Notes: generated by a model from the letters alone, not told the origin. DNA of 64,000 bases from Vigna angularis (GCF_016808095.1 NC_068973.1:35706077-35770076); one strand, 5' to 3'; positions 39,366 through 52,924 are shown, counted from the first letter of the stretch. Translations and numbers: made by a program.

Positions 39366-39845
39366 ACAAGATGAAAGAAGAAACAAATATAACTTAAAAG
39401 AAATACAAATAAATTGAAGGTCTTCCACCCAAGTGTTTCTCTCTTTTTTTTTTCTTATCTCCTTGCAAGACTTCAAGATTCAATTAGGTCTCCACCATCT
39501 AGGATGCTACCTCAAGATGTTGATTCACCTCAAAAGGGAACCTACACCACAAAATATTACAAAAATCGGCCAAGAAAAAGCAAGAAAAAGGTCTTAAAAT
39601 AAGCAAGGCTACCAAAAAGGGTTTATAGATGAAAAAATTGAGAAGACCAAAGAAGACAGACAAGAAATTAAGTGGTAAGAAATAAAGGTTAAACACACAA
39701 AATAAATTACCTAAAGAAAGACACTAGAATAGATGTACAAAACCAAAAAAAAAACTATAATAAAGATGGGTGCTTCTTGTCTTTGCAAGCTATGAACCAA
39801 TGGTGCACTAAGGACACTCTTTTAGCATCAAAAGCCAAAACTCAT

Positions 39846-39951
39846 TGTTGGAAAATGTAGTAATATGCACAAAAAACAGAGAGCAAAATGCAGAAAAATT
39901 AATTCACCAAACAAGCTAGTAGTTGTGGGCAAATGCACATAATTTCCAACA
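39846..39951. repeat. Short TGTTGGAAA...TTTCCAACA unit
   Basis: A 106-bp segment begins TGTTGGAAA and ends with its exact complement TTTCCAACA, so it has the TG...CA ends of a very short LTR. No flanking duplication is obvious. It could be a mini solo-LTR or a chance inverted pair. Confidence 0.35.
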
Positions 39952-41133
39952 CTTTTATATGCTCTTTTGGTATTTCTTTTGTAGCCTTTTCTTTGATCTT
40001 TTAACAATTCTTTTTCACTTTTTTTAAGTGCAAACCGATACCACTACACATACAAAACAGATTACATATTTTCATGTGAAAGCTCAAAAAGAACAAGAAA
40101 CACAAAATGAAAAAAAGCCTACTAGAATAAAAAATAAAACATGAAACTCAACAAAACCTAGAGAAACTTAACTTTAAGAACTTTCCAACGAACTATATGA
40201 CAAGTATGAACTCAAACATGCAAAGTAAAAGCACTCAAATGGATGTATATGGTGCAATTTTGAATCCAACTTGAACATATACTTTTGTGATTTTTTCAAA
40301 AGTTAAACTAAGAAGAAATGACATTAAAATGATTACACATGACTCTAGACAACATGGATGGATTTAAAAGTCAAAATGACCCAATATATCATGATGACCA
40401 AAACACATATATGAAAAAAGACTCAACAAAATATAAAAGTACACAAACACAAAAAATATATGAAATCTTAAGCCAGACGTTTGAGTGGTTCAAAGAATAG
40501 TAAAAACTAGAACCATGAAAAATAAAGATGAAATGATGGACAAACAAGACAAGTGAGGATGATCCAAAGCATGAAGGTGAATGTGCAGAAGCAGTGTGTT
40601 TGTATGGTGGGAAAACTCTCGATTGGGATGTTAGAAGGATGGGATTGGTGATGTTTAATGCTCTTAAGAGAAGTTGGACAACTCTCAAGGAAGGTGGCTA
40701 GAGAAAACCACATGGGATGCTCTAGCCATGACTTTGGAAACAAGTAAGATGGAATAATAAATTGCGGCATAACAATACTAATCTCAAAGTTGATTTACCG
40801 GGAGACACCTTTATTTATAGCTTTAAGGTGTCTTCAAATTTGTAGGATCAAAACCCTAAATTATCAACTTGGCTAGCTTGGACACCAAGGTAAAAATCCT
40901 CCAATTAGAAGGAGGTCATGTGGCCACTAACATGAGAGAATCTTTTCCATTCCTAAAATGACACATGTCCATTACCTAAGGGAAACCTCTTCATTGGGAG
41001 CATGACACATGACCACTCTTCCTCAAAGGTGGGACGCCCTTCTCTAGAAAAACGTCTCTCTTGGGTCAACATTGGGTGGTGACCTTTGTTGATCGAAATT
41101 GACCAAAACCCTACATTACTTGACCCATTATAC

Positions 41134-41457
41134 AAGGCCAAAAAAGGAAATCCTATATTACTTGACTTTTAATACAAGGTCAAGAAATTATTCATGATGG
41201 CTTAAGTAAATAACATTTTAGTTTCACCTTGCATAAATAATATTTTGCTTGGTCATGCTTCTTGTGATTGGACCCTTGGCTAAGGGTTTGCCATCAAGGC
41301 CAAAAAAGGAAATCCTATATTACTTGACTTTTAATACAAGGTCAAGAAATTATTCATGATGGCTTAAGTAAATAACATTTTAGTTTCACCTTGCATAAAT
41401 AATATTTTGCTTGGTCATGCTTCTTGTGATTGGACCCTTGGCTAAGGGTTTGCCATC
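41134..41457 (+). repeat. Near-perfect 162-bp tandem duplication
   Basis: The sequence starting AAGGCCAAAAAAGGAAATCC at 41134 repeats from 41296, and both copies end GGGTTTGCCATCA. I saw no differences between the copies, so it is recent (or an assembly artefact). There is no gene inside. Confidence 0.92.
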
Positions 41458-41700
41458 ACGGACCATATGTCCTCCGACCACTCCTTATACCTAAAAACAT
41501 TAGTGATCCAGTAAAAGGAAAATTTGGACTTGTTGTTTTTGTGATAAAAATATGATCGACCAACCGGGTTCACCACTACCCTAAAAAATCCATTCTTAAA
41601 TTTCTTAAATGATTGAGAATATGCATTAAGCAAGCAAATAATTGGGTTACTTATTAGAGAAAACTAGATAATTGGATCCTTTGGTCGAGTAAGGTAAGAA

Positions 41701-43180
41701 TGAAAGTAACATTCAGGTGATGGGAATAGGTAGGACTCGGCATATTAATTTAAACGCTTAAAGGCAACCCCCAAATATTTGTATGAAGTTGTGTTGGCAC
41801 AACATTTAAAAGACAAAGAACACTCATTGTGAACTAATTGAAAGGTAATCTGGCGTGAAGATGCAGGAAAAAAGATACATACACATAGAAAAAGTGTTCC
41901 CTATACTTCTCTCAACCATGACAAACATTATCTATGGCCCTTACTCTCCTAAAGACATTACATCCTCATATACCCTGCTCTCAAACGTATATATATTATT
42001 TAGCTAAGAGTTCAATATTCTTGATACTTAAATTAAAAAAAAATGACTTTTCAACAAGAAAAGTACTCATTTATATCCCTTTCCTCTTCGAGGTAGTTTG
42101 GACTCGACATGCTAAGGATCCTTATAAATATTATAAATATTGTTTTTAAGAAAAAAAAAATGACATTCAAATCTAAAATCCAAAATAAACAGGGTCTCGT
42201 ATGCAAATATCTCTATCCAAGCCAACGAATTTGTGGTAAATGATGAGCTAGTTTTCTAAATTTGATCTTGTATTAAACAGTATACCAAGTTGTCATAATT
42301 CATACTTGAATAAACGAGTTTAAAACTAATAGCATTTTGGTGAAACAAGTTCTAATACGGAGCATTCTCATCTATATTCAACAATTTGTATGTCTTAATT
42401 CATCTATATTCAACTGTCCAACTATGTTGTATCGTGAAGACAACCATCGCAGTTTAGCTTCAACTTCCCCAGCGGGGTACTTTTGCTATTCATGAGTAAT
42501 TCACTGAGGCTCAATATGCAACAGTAATGCCAAGGCTGCAGTAGAAACAAAAATGGCAAGATGTACATCACAAAGGGCTAAAGGAGCATTAGATAAAAAG
42601 AATAAATAATTGATCTAATATAGTATTTTCATATAAGAAAAAATATCAATGAAAACTAGTTTTTTATTTTATTTTATTTTAAGTTGTTAATGATTAAGAG
42701 AATTAAACACGTATTTTATGTGTTTAAAATCATTATAAAATTTAAATTTACAATTAATTACATATTAACTTTCAATAAACACATAACATCTACATTTATA
42801 AAATTCAAACAAAACTAATAAAATTTAAAAAAATTGTACTATTTTTTTATTATTATACGTCAATCCCAAAAAAGTTTAGAGGTCTAAGAGTAAAAGGGTG
42901 CAGAAAGTAATTATCTACACTTGCTACACAGACAAGGCGAAACTTTGGACCAAATGGTTGCTTCTAACCCAAAAACAATGGTCACATTTCGAGCCGAAGA
43001 TTTTAATTATCAGTGTAAGCCCGACATTGAATCAGTATCAGGTAATCCTACCTTCGGAATCGGATCTTCAGCATTTCATAAACTGCATTCGGTGCTGTTG
43101 CAACTAGCATCCATTTAAATTTTTGCATTTATATACCAAATCAATTTTTATGATTCAGATCCATTATGGTTAAATTTCAA
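41701..43180. other. Spacer with one protein-like fragment
   Basis: Mostly AT-rich. At 42921-43118 a short plus-strand frame (FRAEDFNYQCKPDIESVSGN, PTFGIGSSAFHKLH) looks like a real protein piece, but I cannot name its family and see no neighbouring exons. Possibly a gene fragment or pseudogene. Confidence 0.35.
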
Positions 43181-43872
43181 CAGGATCCTAATCCGTGCAA
43201 TAAAGTTCTCCCCGTTAACACATTTGATATACCCAACCAAGATAAAAGACTAGCCATATACGAGAAAGAGGGTTGTAGATTTACAGGACCCTTCTCAAGG
43301 CTTAAAAATGAAATATAAGCTGGTTTTTGCTGCAAGACAAATTTCTTTCGATGATCCTTGTGCTGAAAAAAAAGGGCAATTGCGTTACTATTTTCATAAC
43401 CACCAGCTATCTGGCGAATTATGTGTCCAGTTATGACATAAATAGGACTGCAATTCCATTCAAGGTGGTGTTGTATTATTTGGCCGATTTCTATTTTCAT
43501 ATTTAACATTTGAAACTGAGGTCAAGGGGAAAAAATTCTGTACAAAATATAGGCAGCCAAAATTCCATAGATCCATACCACGCAGATCAGCGCAACAACA
43601 TTACTGAACTAGGCATAGCTGGGGAAGGTGCCAGCAAACCGTGCAAAAGAGTTGCACTTTGAAGTAACAAAACTACCTCCATCCCATTGATTTCAGCTCT
43701 CACGGCTTGAAGTTCAGTATAATGACAATAGGCCACAGCCATTAACAAAGTCGAACCAATGGCTTTGTCTGGTAAACTCACTGCTGAGTCTACTTGCTGC
43801 CAGCCCCTGTGCAGCTCAATTGCAAACTGGAGGGATCCATGAAGTTATCAGAGTCAGACATTCTTGTTTTAT
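43181..43872 (-). other. Probable 3' UTR of the EPL gene
   Basis: Moderate GC, unlike the AT-rich spacer, and directly downstream of the minus-strand stop codon at 43873-43875. Short open frames here match no family I know. Confidence 0.5.
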
Positions 43873-46800
43873 CTACCCATCACCATTGGAATCTTCAGAA
43901 GCTTTCATTGCTTCAGCGGTCACAAGAGCAACCACAGCTTTGTGAATTGCTAGATCCGCTCTGTAAAGCAATCTCTGAGCTCTCTCTCTCTTCATTCTAG
44001 CTATGCTAACTGCATGCTGAGCAGCTCCAGAGGCATCACGCACTCTAAGTTCATAGAGATCTGGACCATCAGTTTGATCAATCCCATGTCTCTGAGAACC
44101 ATCCAACAGGTACTGCCTGTGGCCTGCCAAGTCATAATAACCCACATTCCACCTACCATCCCCAGTTTTCTTCCCTGAAGATGAAATTCTCTGATTATAG
44201 GAATCATTATGAAACCCAAATGATCCAAATTTCCTTGACTTGTGCCTGTTATATTTGGGTATATGATTTCTGTCATAACGGTTGTTTATAGAATAATATC
44301 CCATGCTGCCAACGTCCCGGGGTGAGAATATCGGAGAGATTTGGGGCAATGGGGAATCATCCACCGAATCATAATTATGCCCTGGGAATGCAAACTTTTC
44401 ATCACCATATGCCAACCCATTGAATCTTCGTCCTGAGGACACACCAAACAGATGTAAGGAGAATTACATAAGTTGTTCAAAATGTTAATCATCTCATGAA
44501 TGAAATACTCACCGTAAGGATGGAACCCATCCTGTTCATACAGAACATTGTTTGAATGGCCTGAGACCGAAATTTTCTTTTGTGATCGATGTTTTGATCC
44601 TTTGTTTGGTACTTCCAAACCTCTTGGTTTCAAACAGAAAGCAAACATAGCTGGCTTCTCCAAAGCCACACCCTTGTCCAAGCACCCATTAGAAATGGGA
44701 ATATTATTCTTCGTCACGGCAACTTCCCACTCCCTCAGTTCATGTTGATATCTTTCCCATAGAGGTGGCTGAATAGAGCATAAAAAAATAGAGGTAAATT
44801 TCCAACCTTGATAACGTGCCTAAATATCAGGTGTTCAAAAGAAACAGACAATCTTGAAACGAAACAAAAGGTAAATTGCTTAACACCCCATACTTTAAGA
44901 TAATCAATTGCAAAATCACAACGTTGAATACATCTCAATCAATAGGCAGAAATATAGACTAGAGGCACGAATGGTTTCCACATAGAGACATTCAAGCAAT
45001 AAAAAGTGCTCACGTCAACCATCATCCTAAATAACCAACGAATAACAAGTGATTTAGTAACAACTAAAAACACCTAGCATTACATTCGGCAGGCCTTCAG
45101 CTTGCTGATAGGTACAATTAGGGCAAATAAGTAAAAAATAATCCACTGCCGCACATATTAAAATCCCTTCCCCTTCACTTCTCTATCCCCCTTCCTATTC
45201 ATGTGTAACGTTAGTGTATCATTCAAAATGTCATTAATCAGTACCAGCGTGAGTAACATTCCTAAAATAAAATGATAATATCATAAATTACATAGGTTAT
45301 CATTTAGACAGTACCTGAAAATGTCGTATTAACGGCATTCCCTTCTTCTGCCTTTTCTGCTGCCAATATTCATAAATGATTTTGGTTACACAGAAGGGCC
45401 CAACATCAACAGTCAGTTCCTCTATTTCAGTTGGAGTAAAATGATCACGCTGCTGAGCATATGCAGCCTTCTCAAACATGTCTATTGTTTTCTCAAACAT
45501 CTCATTGGAGATCCCATCCATGAAACCATTATCTTTCTCAGAATTTTGAATAGTCAAAATCCACTGCTCGTCTTCACTATCCAAATCATACAATACATGC
45601 AATGGATTCAGAGCCATCTCTACGTCTGTTTCAACTTGTCGAAAATATTTAGAGCCACGAACAAAAGTAGCTTCAGCTTCATTATCATAATTTTCTTCTA
45701 TCAAGACAACACCAGGAATAGGTATATTTTTAACTGAAGCAGCACGGATGTTCTGGTTGTAGCATTCCTCGTGCATCTCCTTGAAAACAGCCCACTGACT
45801 CCGATCAGGAAATTCTAAGATCCAATCCTTCCCTCCTTTCCACATCATAGCATGAGTGTAACGATTTGTTGATCCAGTCTGCAGAAACTGATGTGCTTTG
45901 TATGAATACCTTGTAATACCTGCAAGTTTTACAGAAAGTTTCCACTCGTTACGATCAAACAATTCTAGTACAACTCGAGCACCGGATTCTCTCCACCCCT
46001 TATCAGCAAGGGTAATCAACACATTAGCACCACAGGATAAGGCCTCCAGATTCTTTTCAGGACTCCTAGCAACATCCAATGATTTCTTCTCATTAGCCTT
46101 TCTAATTCGCTTGTGAGGCAACCCTCTCTGTCTCTGATAATGGCTTCTGTGCCTTGAATTGTAATCATACCCAGAAATAGGCACTGAATAATGTACTTGT
46201 GTCCTTGGTTTCTTAGGTCCACTGCTTAAACCATTGTGAAGAGAATCACCCTTCACATCAGACCACCCATGAGACTGGAATCCAAAAGATGAGGAATTAT
46301 TCCTGTTCCGATGCCAAGAACTTCTGGGACCTGTTGGGTTGGGGCTGAGACTGACACCTCCATTTGCATTCCAGGAAAAATCAGAAGAGTGTTGAGCATC
46401 ACGCAAATCACCATCACAAGGTTTCTCAAATTGATCAACAGAAGGTATTTGTATACTCAAATCGCACAGGAAAGAATGAGAATCATCATTGGCTTTAATC
46501 TTATCAGATAAAGAATTTGAAGGAAAAGAATGGTCAAAGTGACATGTTTGCCAGTCTGGTAACTGAACATTGCGATGCCTCTCAGAACAATCCAATATGG
46601 AAGTTCTATCAGCACTACGATCAATATTCTGGTAATTTTGGGAGAGAACTTGATCACTGCAATTAGATGGACTAATTAATAAATCTGGCTTGGCACAAGT
46701 CAATCCATCAGGCACCGCATCCTTTGACAAAGTAATCATATTTTTCTTCACATTAAATTCTGCATTCCGGTTAGAGCAATCATCGATGCTAGAGCAGTCA

Positions 46801-49754
46801 TCTGTCATCGGACAAAAGTCTTCCTCATCATCTACCAGTGCATGATCACAAAAGCTAATATGAGCTACTGACTTTTCCATCAGCAACTTCAGATGTAAAC
46901 TAATAAAAAATGTAGGTGCAGCAGCAAAAGAAAGTGAAAATGGAGGAATCTTCCTCTTGCCAGAGTCAGAATATTCACTGGTATCGGCCTGAGAAAACTC
47001 TCTGGAAACACCCATAATGTTAATCCCTGGCCTAATCCTCTTCTGCATGACCTGTTCATGCAAAATAACCAACAAAGCTCAAATAGCAGTGACTGGGGGT
47101 TTTGGCAGTATACATTATTAAATATAGTACACATAACCTTGAAATCAGGTGAAGGACACGGAATTACCAATCAGCAAACATAACGAAGTTGGAGAAAGTA
47201 CCTTCACTAACGGGTTCCCTCTGATGGACTTAATTGGATACTCACTAGATTGATTTTGAAGCGCCTGGATGTTATCATATGTGCATTCGGAGAGATGGAG
47301 CTGCTTACCGAGTAAGCAATGTCTCTGAAGTTTTGAATCTAAATACAACCATTTTGAATTCTTCACTCTGGAGAAATTGTAAAATGTGAACACAAGAGGC
47401 TTCCTTATACCATAAACACTAGAAAACCTGAATCGGATCGATGTAGCAGGCAACTGCACGTCAATATACTTCCCCTGTTCAGCAGGTTGATGAAATAACC
47501 GAAGGACACAAAAGACAAAGGCTGCAGCCATCATCAAGCAGCCTTCAAATAAGAGAAACCTCAGTCCAGCCACATTGTCAACAAAAAGCATCTCCAAATG
47601 AACTCTTGGCCACAGGCTCATAACTGTACCATACTTAAGTAGCAGAATAGCACGGAACAACCACAAATTCTCTAATTTGAACGAGCCATTCAACACAGAT
47701 TGTGTTGGATACTTTAAGCCAAACTTGAACGTTGCTGAACCAGTTTCCAAAAAAAATTTTAAAACCCCCCCATTATGTGTGTAACACAATGGTCCCTCCA
47801 TCTCACCCCTCACATCATTGGACTCTTTTACATCCATAGGCCCAACAGCCACAGGATCAAAAGAAATGGAACAAGATGCAGTCGTGTTAACATGTTTATT
47901 TAGAGAAATATGATGTAACATTGGGGTTGGCTTACGAAACCGCCTTCTAAAATAGACAATAGGTCGTTTGTCATCTTTAGGGCAATTGAAGCTTTGCAAT
48001 GGAGACTTACCCCCAAAGTTATCACCTAATTTATCTTCTGATAAAGAATCTCCGGAAAAGCTGTTTTTCCCATCCCTCGGGGAACTCTCAACTAAGGGCC
48101 TCCCTGTTTTTACAGCTTCGTTGCATAGTGATGAGGCTGTACCTGGAAGTGTAATAGGATTTTTCTTTCTCTTAACCCCATTAAAGGCAGAAGATTTAAA
48201 CCGATGGGAAGATCGAGCCAACCAAGAGATTATAGGCTCTGTGTCCATACAGCTTTCACCACAGCTATTATTCTCAGTAATCACATCTCTTATTTGCCTT
48301 TCTTTGCTGGACAGGCTTCCCTTTTGCTGGCCAGAGCTTTTATTTTTCCTTACTGCTCTTTTTTTCCCTGCTTTTCCAGGAACTTCACTTGGAAGTAGCA
48401 GGAGTTTGAACCTCTCCGTTTCGAGATTAATCCATTCTTCTTCTCGATCATCATATTTGACATGATAACACTTTGTTTCTTTGTTATAGTCATCGACAAG
48501 ACCATGATACCAAATTTGGTCCAAAGGCCAAAACACCTTAATTCTCTGGTTCAGTATCCAATGTTTATCTAAGTCACCTAATGAAATTTCATAAAAGTGC
48601 CGCCTCTTGCGGGAACGACCTTTTTCATTGTATTGTTTCCTCGGTCTCAAGACTCTGCCAGCAGTATCAACTGATGCTGATTCTGAGCCTGAATGATACT
48701 TAGACGCACAACTATCAATATTCCGACTCGAAGAGATCAAAAAGGACAACCCATTTGATGATGGCAATGTAGAGGGCTTACTACTTGAACAAAAGCCGGC
48801 ATAATTTGGATCAAATCGTGAAGACAGCATCCTTGCTGCATTCTCTTCAAGATTCTCCTCCTCATCTTCCCGCATATAATCAGATATTTTATTAGCATCA
48901 ATCAGAGGCTTAACCTCTTTGGCAACTTTATTTCTATCTGGAGCCAAAGACTTTTGCTTGTAGTCAGATGTTTTACCATCATCAATCAGAGGTCGAGCCT
49001 CCTTGGCAACCCTGCCCCTATCCGGAGCCACAGCCTTTTGCTTGTAATCAGATGTTTTACTACTATCAATACGAGGCTTAACCTCCGTTGCAACCCTATT
49101 TCTATCTGGAGCAAATGCCTTTAGCTTTCTGTCCTTCTTCAGTGACTTCTTTGAGGAGGAATCACCACTCTTTACAGCAGATTTACTCTTAGTTCCCTTA
49201 AACTCATCAAAATCTCGTTTGTGTTTGATCTTTGACGACTCAATCCCCTTGTCCAAATCATCACTACTTAACTTAAGTATCTGATCACCATGGTCACCTG
49301 TATTACTAGACTCTCCAGCCAACTTCGGAGCCAAGCCAACTTCAATTTTCCTTCTCCCCACAAAATCCCTCCTTCGCTTTGGAATGTAAACATTTTCATC
49401 AAAACATAACGAGCCTTTATTCAGCAAAGTATTGGTACCTGATCCCTGCTTTGGCTCCAACTTTTGTTCGCACAATTCCTGCCTGCCAGGACCATGCCCT
49501 TTCTGAAATTCTTCATCAATAACCTTCTTGTTGCCAGCATCAGCATTCTCTAAGCTACTTAGAGACACTTCCTTTCTGGTCTTCTTTTTCTTGTTCGTAT
49601 TCTCATAAACACCCCCAGGATGACTCCCTTTCCTCTTTAAGCCCTTCTCTGGACTCTCTTTTCTCAGTTTTGGTTTATACAAACTCTTCAGATCCAAAGA
49701 TCTCGATTTTTTGGGAATTGCAGTACCATGGGTGCTCTCCTCTCTATCTTCCAT
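43873..49754 (-). CDS. EPL1: Enhancer of polycomb-like chromatin protein
   Basis: Four minus-strand exons: 49754-47202, 47051-45315, 44768-44513, 44432-43873 (stop). All introns are GT-AG, total 5106 bp (1701 aa). A basic, Lys/Arg-rich N-terminus includes likely nuclear signals (KKSRSLDLKSLYKPKLRK). Three 28-aa tandem repeats follow (residues 213-296). A Tudor/Agenet-like module lies at about 385-445 (RIKVFWPLDQIWYHGLVDDY). A conserved plant-EPL region lies near 1195-1300, and the EPC domain near 1300-1465 (HVLYDLDSEDEQWI, TPTEIEELTVDVGPF, PPLWERYQHELREWE). Enhancer of polycomb is a scaffold of the NuA4/TIP60 histone-acetyltransferase complex; in Arabidopsis EPL1 proteins serve NuA4 in H4/H2A.Z acetylation. 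The ATG at 49754 is the first in frame. Exon 1 (2.55 kb) is unusually long. The TAG ending and length fit plant EPLs. Confidence 0.93.
48867..49118 (-). repeat. Three 84-bp in-frame repeats inside the EPL gene
   Basis: Units 49118-49035, 49034-48951 and 48950-48867 each encode 28 residues following the pattern APDR..VA.E..P.ID..K.SDY. Length is strictly 84 bp, so frame is kept. Confidence 0.92.
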
Positions 49755-50260
49755 GTACAATAAGCAGAACAGACCGAGACTCTACAATGTTCACATTCCA
49801 TCATACATGACTGTGCGCTTTTTCAGATCTGTAACAACAACCACATGAAAAATCACAAAAAATCTCTCAAACAACGCAAAAACTAATATCACGATAACCA
49901 TTCCCACCACGCACTGGACTAATTGCATTATAAAAAAAATTTAAAAAAAACATACCAAACATATTAACTTTAAAATCATAACGAAATAACACACTAACCT
50001 AAACCAACAACACAGCACGACAAAGTCGATTCCTCCCCAAAACTCGGCGATCACGATCACGAAACATGAATTAGGGTTTGAATCCGACCCAGGCGATTTA
50101 AAACCCCCAATGAATCCCCAATTTTGAAATTAAATTCACCGACAAATTCGATTTCTACGTGTTTATATTTTGTTTCAAAACCCGCGAGAGACGCACGAGA
50201 AGTAGGGTTTCTTTTGGTTAGGCAAGCAAGGGTTTTTAGATTGAAAAAATACTGAAAATA
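49755..50260 (-). promoter_or_regulatory. 5' UTR, leader intron and promoter-proximal motifs of EPL
   Basis: On the minus strand a likely acceptor (TTGTTACAG) near 49829 and a donor (GTTAGTGTG) near 49998 suggest a leader intron of about 170 bp. The leader exon holds AAACCCTAA-type telo-box words (AACCCTAATTCATG near 50070, AAACCCTACTT near 50205), common in plant genes of growing tissue. Inferred from motifs only. Confidence 0.45.
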
Positions 50261-52365
50261 ATAACTAATGGAAATGGTAAATAGCATGAAAACACTCCAA
50301 CACTGATTTGTCTCGACACGTGGCTCACTAAGGTCCACTTGATGGAAAACCCTTTGCATGGGGCTACTATTACCTGCTCGAGGTGTACAATTAGAAAATG
50401 GGACTGACCTTTTTGAAAAGGTTCGCTGCTGATAGGAACGGCTAGGATTGAACTTGTTGACCCGAAGGTAACGAAGATTCCATTAGGTTCCAGAGGTTGC
50501 ACGAGGCATGGGCGATAGGATTTATGCATACCGCCTATTCACGAGAAAATAGAAAGTAAAATAAATTTGAGTGAAATATCGGAAATGCCATCGAGGTTTT
50601 TGAAAATAGACCATGCAATCAGTTCAGTTCCACGACGACCCTTCAAGAGGTGTTAAATAAATATGTTTTTGAAAATAAAGAATAAATCATGTTCATTTTA
50701 TTTTTATATTTTCTACTCTTTTAGTTTTTTTATTTATTTTTCCTTACTAATATTCCTATTGGTTTAAAAGTTTTGTGTCCTTTTAGCTCAATTTTAACAT
50801 CTTCAGGACTATTATAAATTATTGATGACAAAAAATAATAACAAATGTGTAAAATTTTATTGAATCAAAATTATGGTTAATTCAAAAATAATAATAATAA
50901 ATTTCTAAATAGTGGGATAATAACATTGTAATAACGTTACATAAAAGTTTTGTATGGTAATAGTGAACTAAATCACATGTTCAAAAGAATATTTAAGAAA
51001 TAGTGATAACATATTATTTTCAACCCAAATATTATAACTGAGAGAATTGGCTGTGACAAAGTTAGTAACTTTTTTTTAGAAAGTTAGGAATACACATAAA
51101 CACAATGATTAGGTTGAAAATATTCCATTTAAAAGGAACTTTGATTAATCCAAGATAAACATATGTGTGTTAAGGTCAATATGTGATAGATTTATTGAAA
51201 GACAATTCTTCACGAGATAGGCTCCAAGAATAACATGATAGAGCTTGAGAAGATTGTGATTAATGTTTTGTTCACTTTGGAGAGAAGAATTAAGTGAGTG
51301 GATGGATTTGAAGAGATTTGAGGATGAATTAATTATTGTTTATTTGAGTGGATTTGAAGGCAAACCAGAGTAAATTTGAAAATAAAGTTTATGAGGATTA
51401 GGGTATGATTTGATTGATATGATAAATAAATAAAATTTGTTTAATTGGTAGAAATTGAAGATTACTAAAATGTCACTAGTTATTAATGTAATATAAAATC
51501 ATAATTGTTAACGTTATATTTAATTGTAAAAAAGTTTATAAAGATGAAAAAAAATAAAAATTATCTTTTAAAATAAATAAATATTATTTAAGTAAAGTGA
51601 AATAATTATGTTTAAAAAATTGGTTAGAAGTAAATAACAGGTTTTATATAATAAAATATAATTAAAATTAATATAATATAATTAAATTTATGTAATACAA
51701 ACATCTAATTATAATAAATTGAAAGTTCAACCTTCGTGAACTTACGTGGTAACATTTGTGAGGTGTTAGCATCTTATCAAGCCATGGGTTGGTGTGAAAT
51801 TACATGCATATATTCACTACACAGCTCGGGTTATATAATTAGACACGGTGCAACACTATATTGAAGAATAAGAAAATGAGGAATTGAAGGAAATTAAAAT
51901 AGTTGAAGCACCACTTTGAGACTAGTATAGCAATTTTGTCAGGGAAAAAAAGAGATTTTCTTTTCATTCCCTTCAAATCGCGACATATTATAGTGGATGC
52001 GAAAAATCAACATCCCGCAATTACGCTTTCAAATTAATGAAAGCGAACACGAATTTAATTCACAATCCATTTGAGCAAATTTTTGTGCACAGTGAATTCC
52101 CTTAATGTGAACATAGCGTAACACCTATTATGACACTCTACTAAGTAACCTAATTTAGAGACAAGAGGTTTAGAAGTTATACAAAAAATTAAATGGTAAA
52201 GTATGCTCGACAATAATAAACAAAAGAGTTGTGGTACTTAAATAACCAATCTTCAAGAATGTTAATGTGAGGAAGACGTGGTTGGACATAAACCTTATTG
52301 TGAGTGAGATTTAAATACTAAATCATGCAAAGTTTAAGCATCATCACATTGACTTTCTAAACTCA
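50261..52365. other. Intergenic, AT-rich
   Basis: Upstream region of the EPL gene, then AT-rich spacer. No gene, RNA or clear repeat recognised up to the CACTA element. Confidence 0.6.
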
Positions 52366-52459
52366 CACTAGTGCAAAAAGGACTTTAGACGTCTGTTATT
52401 TTGGGCTTTTAACGTCTGATCTCTGTCCGACGTCTATATGGGTAACGTTAATGAAACAT

Positions 52460-52580
52460 CGGACCGTTTAGGTTAGACGTCTCTATAGACGTCGGACCGT
52501 TTAGGTCAAACGTCTCTATAGACGTCGGACCTATATAAGTCTAACGTCTATATAGACGTCTGATCCATACATGTTAGACG
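52460..52580 (+). repeat. 33-bp subterminal repeats of the CACTA element
   Basis: About three and a half copies of CGGACCGTTTAGGT.. followed by AGACGTCTCTATAGACGT, diverging to the right. Each unit holds two ACGTC cores in opposite orientation. Confidence 0.85.
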
Positions 52581-52924
52581 TTTCTGAGGTTGCTCCTGAC
52601 TCATGGTGATTCGAGTTTACAACTTTATATTTTAGTTGAAGAGAATGTATTGTAATTTTTTTTATTGGATGATTATAAAAACGTAGTGGAGGGAATTGGA
52701 GGAGTACAAAACGCAAGAAATCGCCGCCATAGAACGCCGCCTAAAGACATGAGAATAACTGCACCAAAACCCAACGAAAACACCTTTTAATCGATTCAAA
52801 ATGAAAGATAATGCATCAAAGAGTGATGTAATCGGAGTAAAATTAATTTAAAACGGTGCAAAAGTGAGAAAACAATGAGTGCGCGTAACAGCTGTCTCGC
52901 GTTCACGGTGTTTTAATGCCAAAA

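Larger units (their letters stand above)
38601..41700 (-). mobile_element. Composite retroelement-derived region
   Basis: Several signs point to old minus-strand transposon sequence. A lysine-rich, gag-leader-like frame lies at 38847-38647. A TATA box with LTR-like setting (GCTATAAATAAAGGTGTC) lies near 40805-40825. A frame at 41633-41442 (RVVVNPVGRSYFYHKNNKSK, FSFYWITNVFRYKEW) resembles a domain seen beside plant retrotransposon proteins. No intact gene was found. The 162-bp tandem duplication at 41134-41457 lies inside. The exact element type is not established. Confidence 0.4.

Noticed and set aside
40389..40770. Ser/Phe-rich minus-strand frames
   Set aside because: Lie in LTR-like leader sequence; no domain and no codon pattern of a gene.
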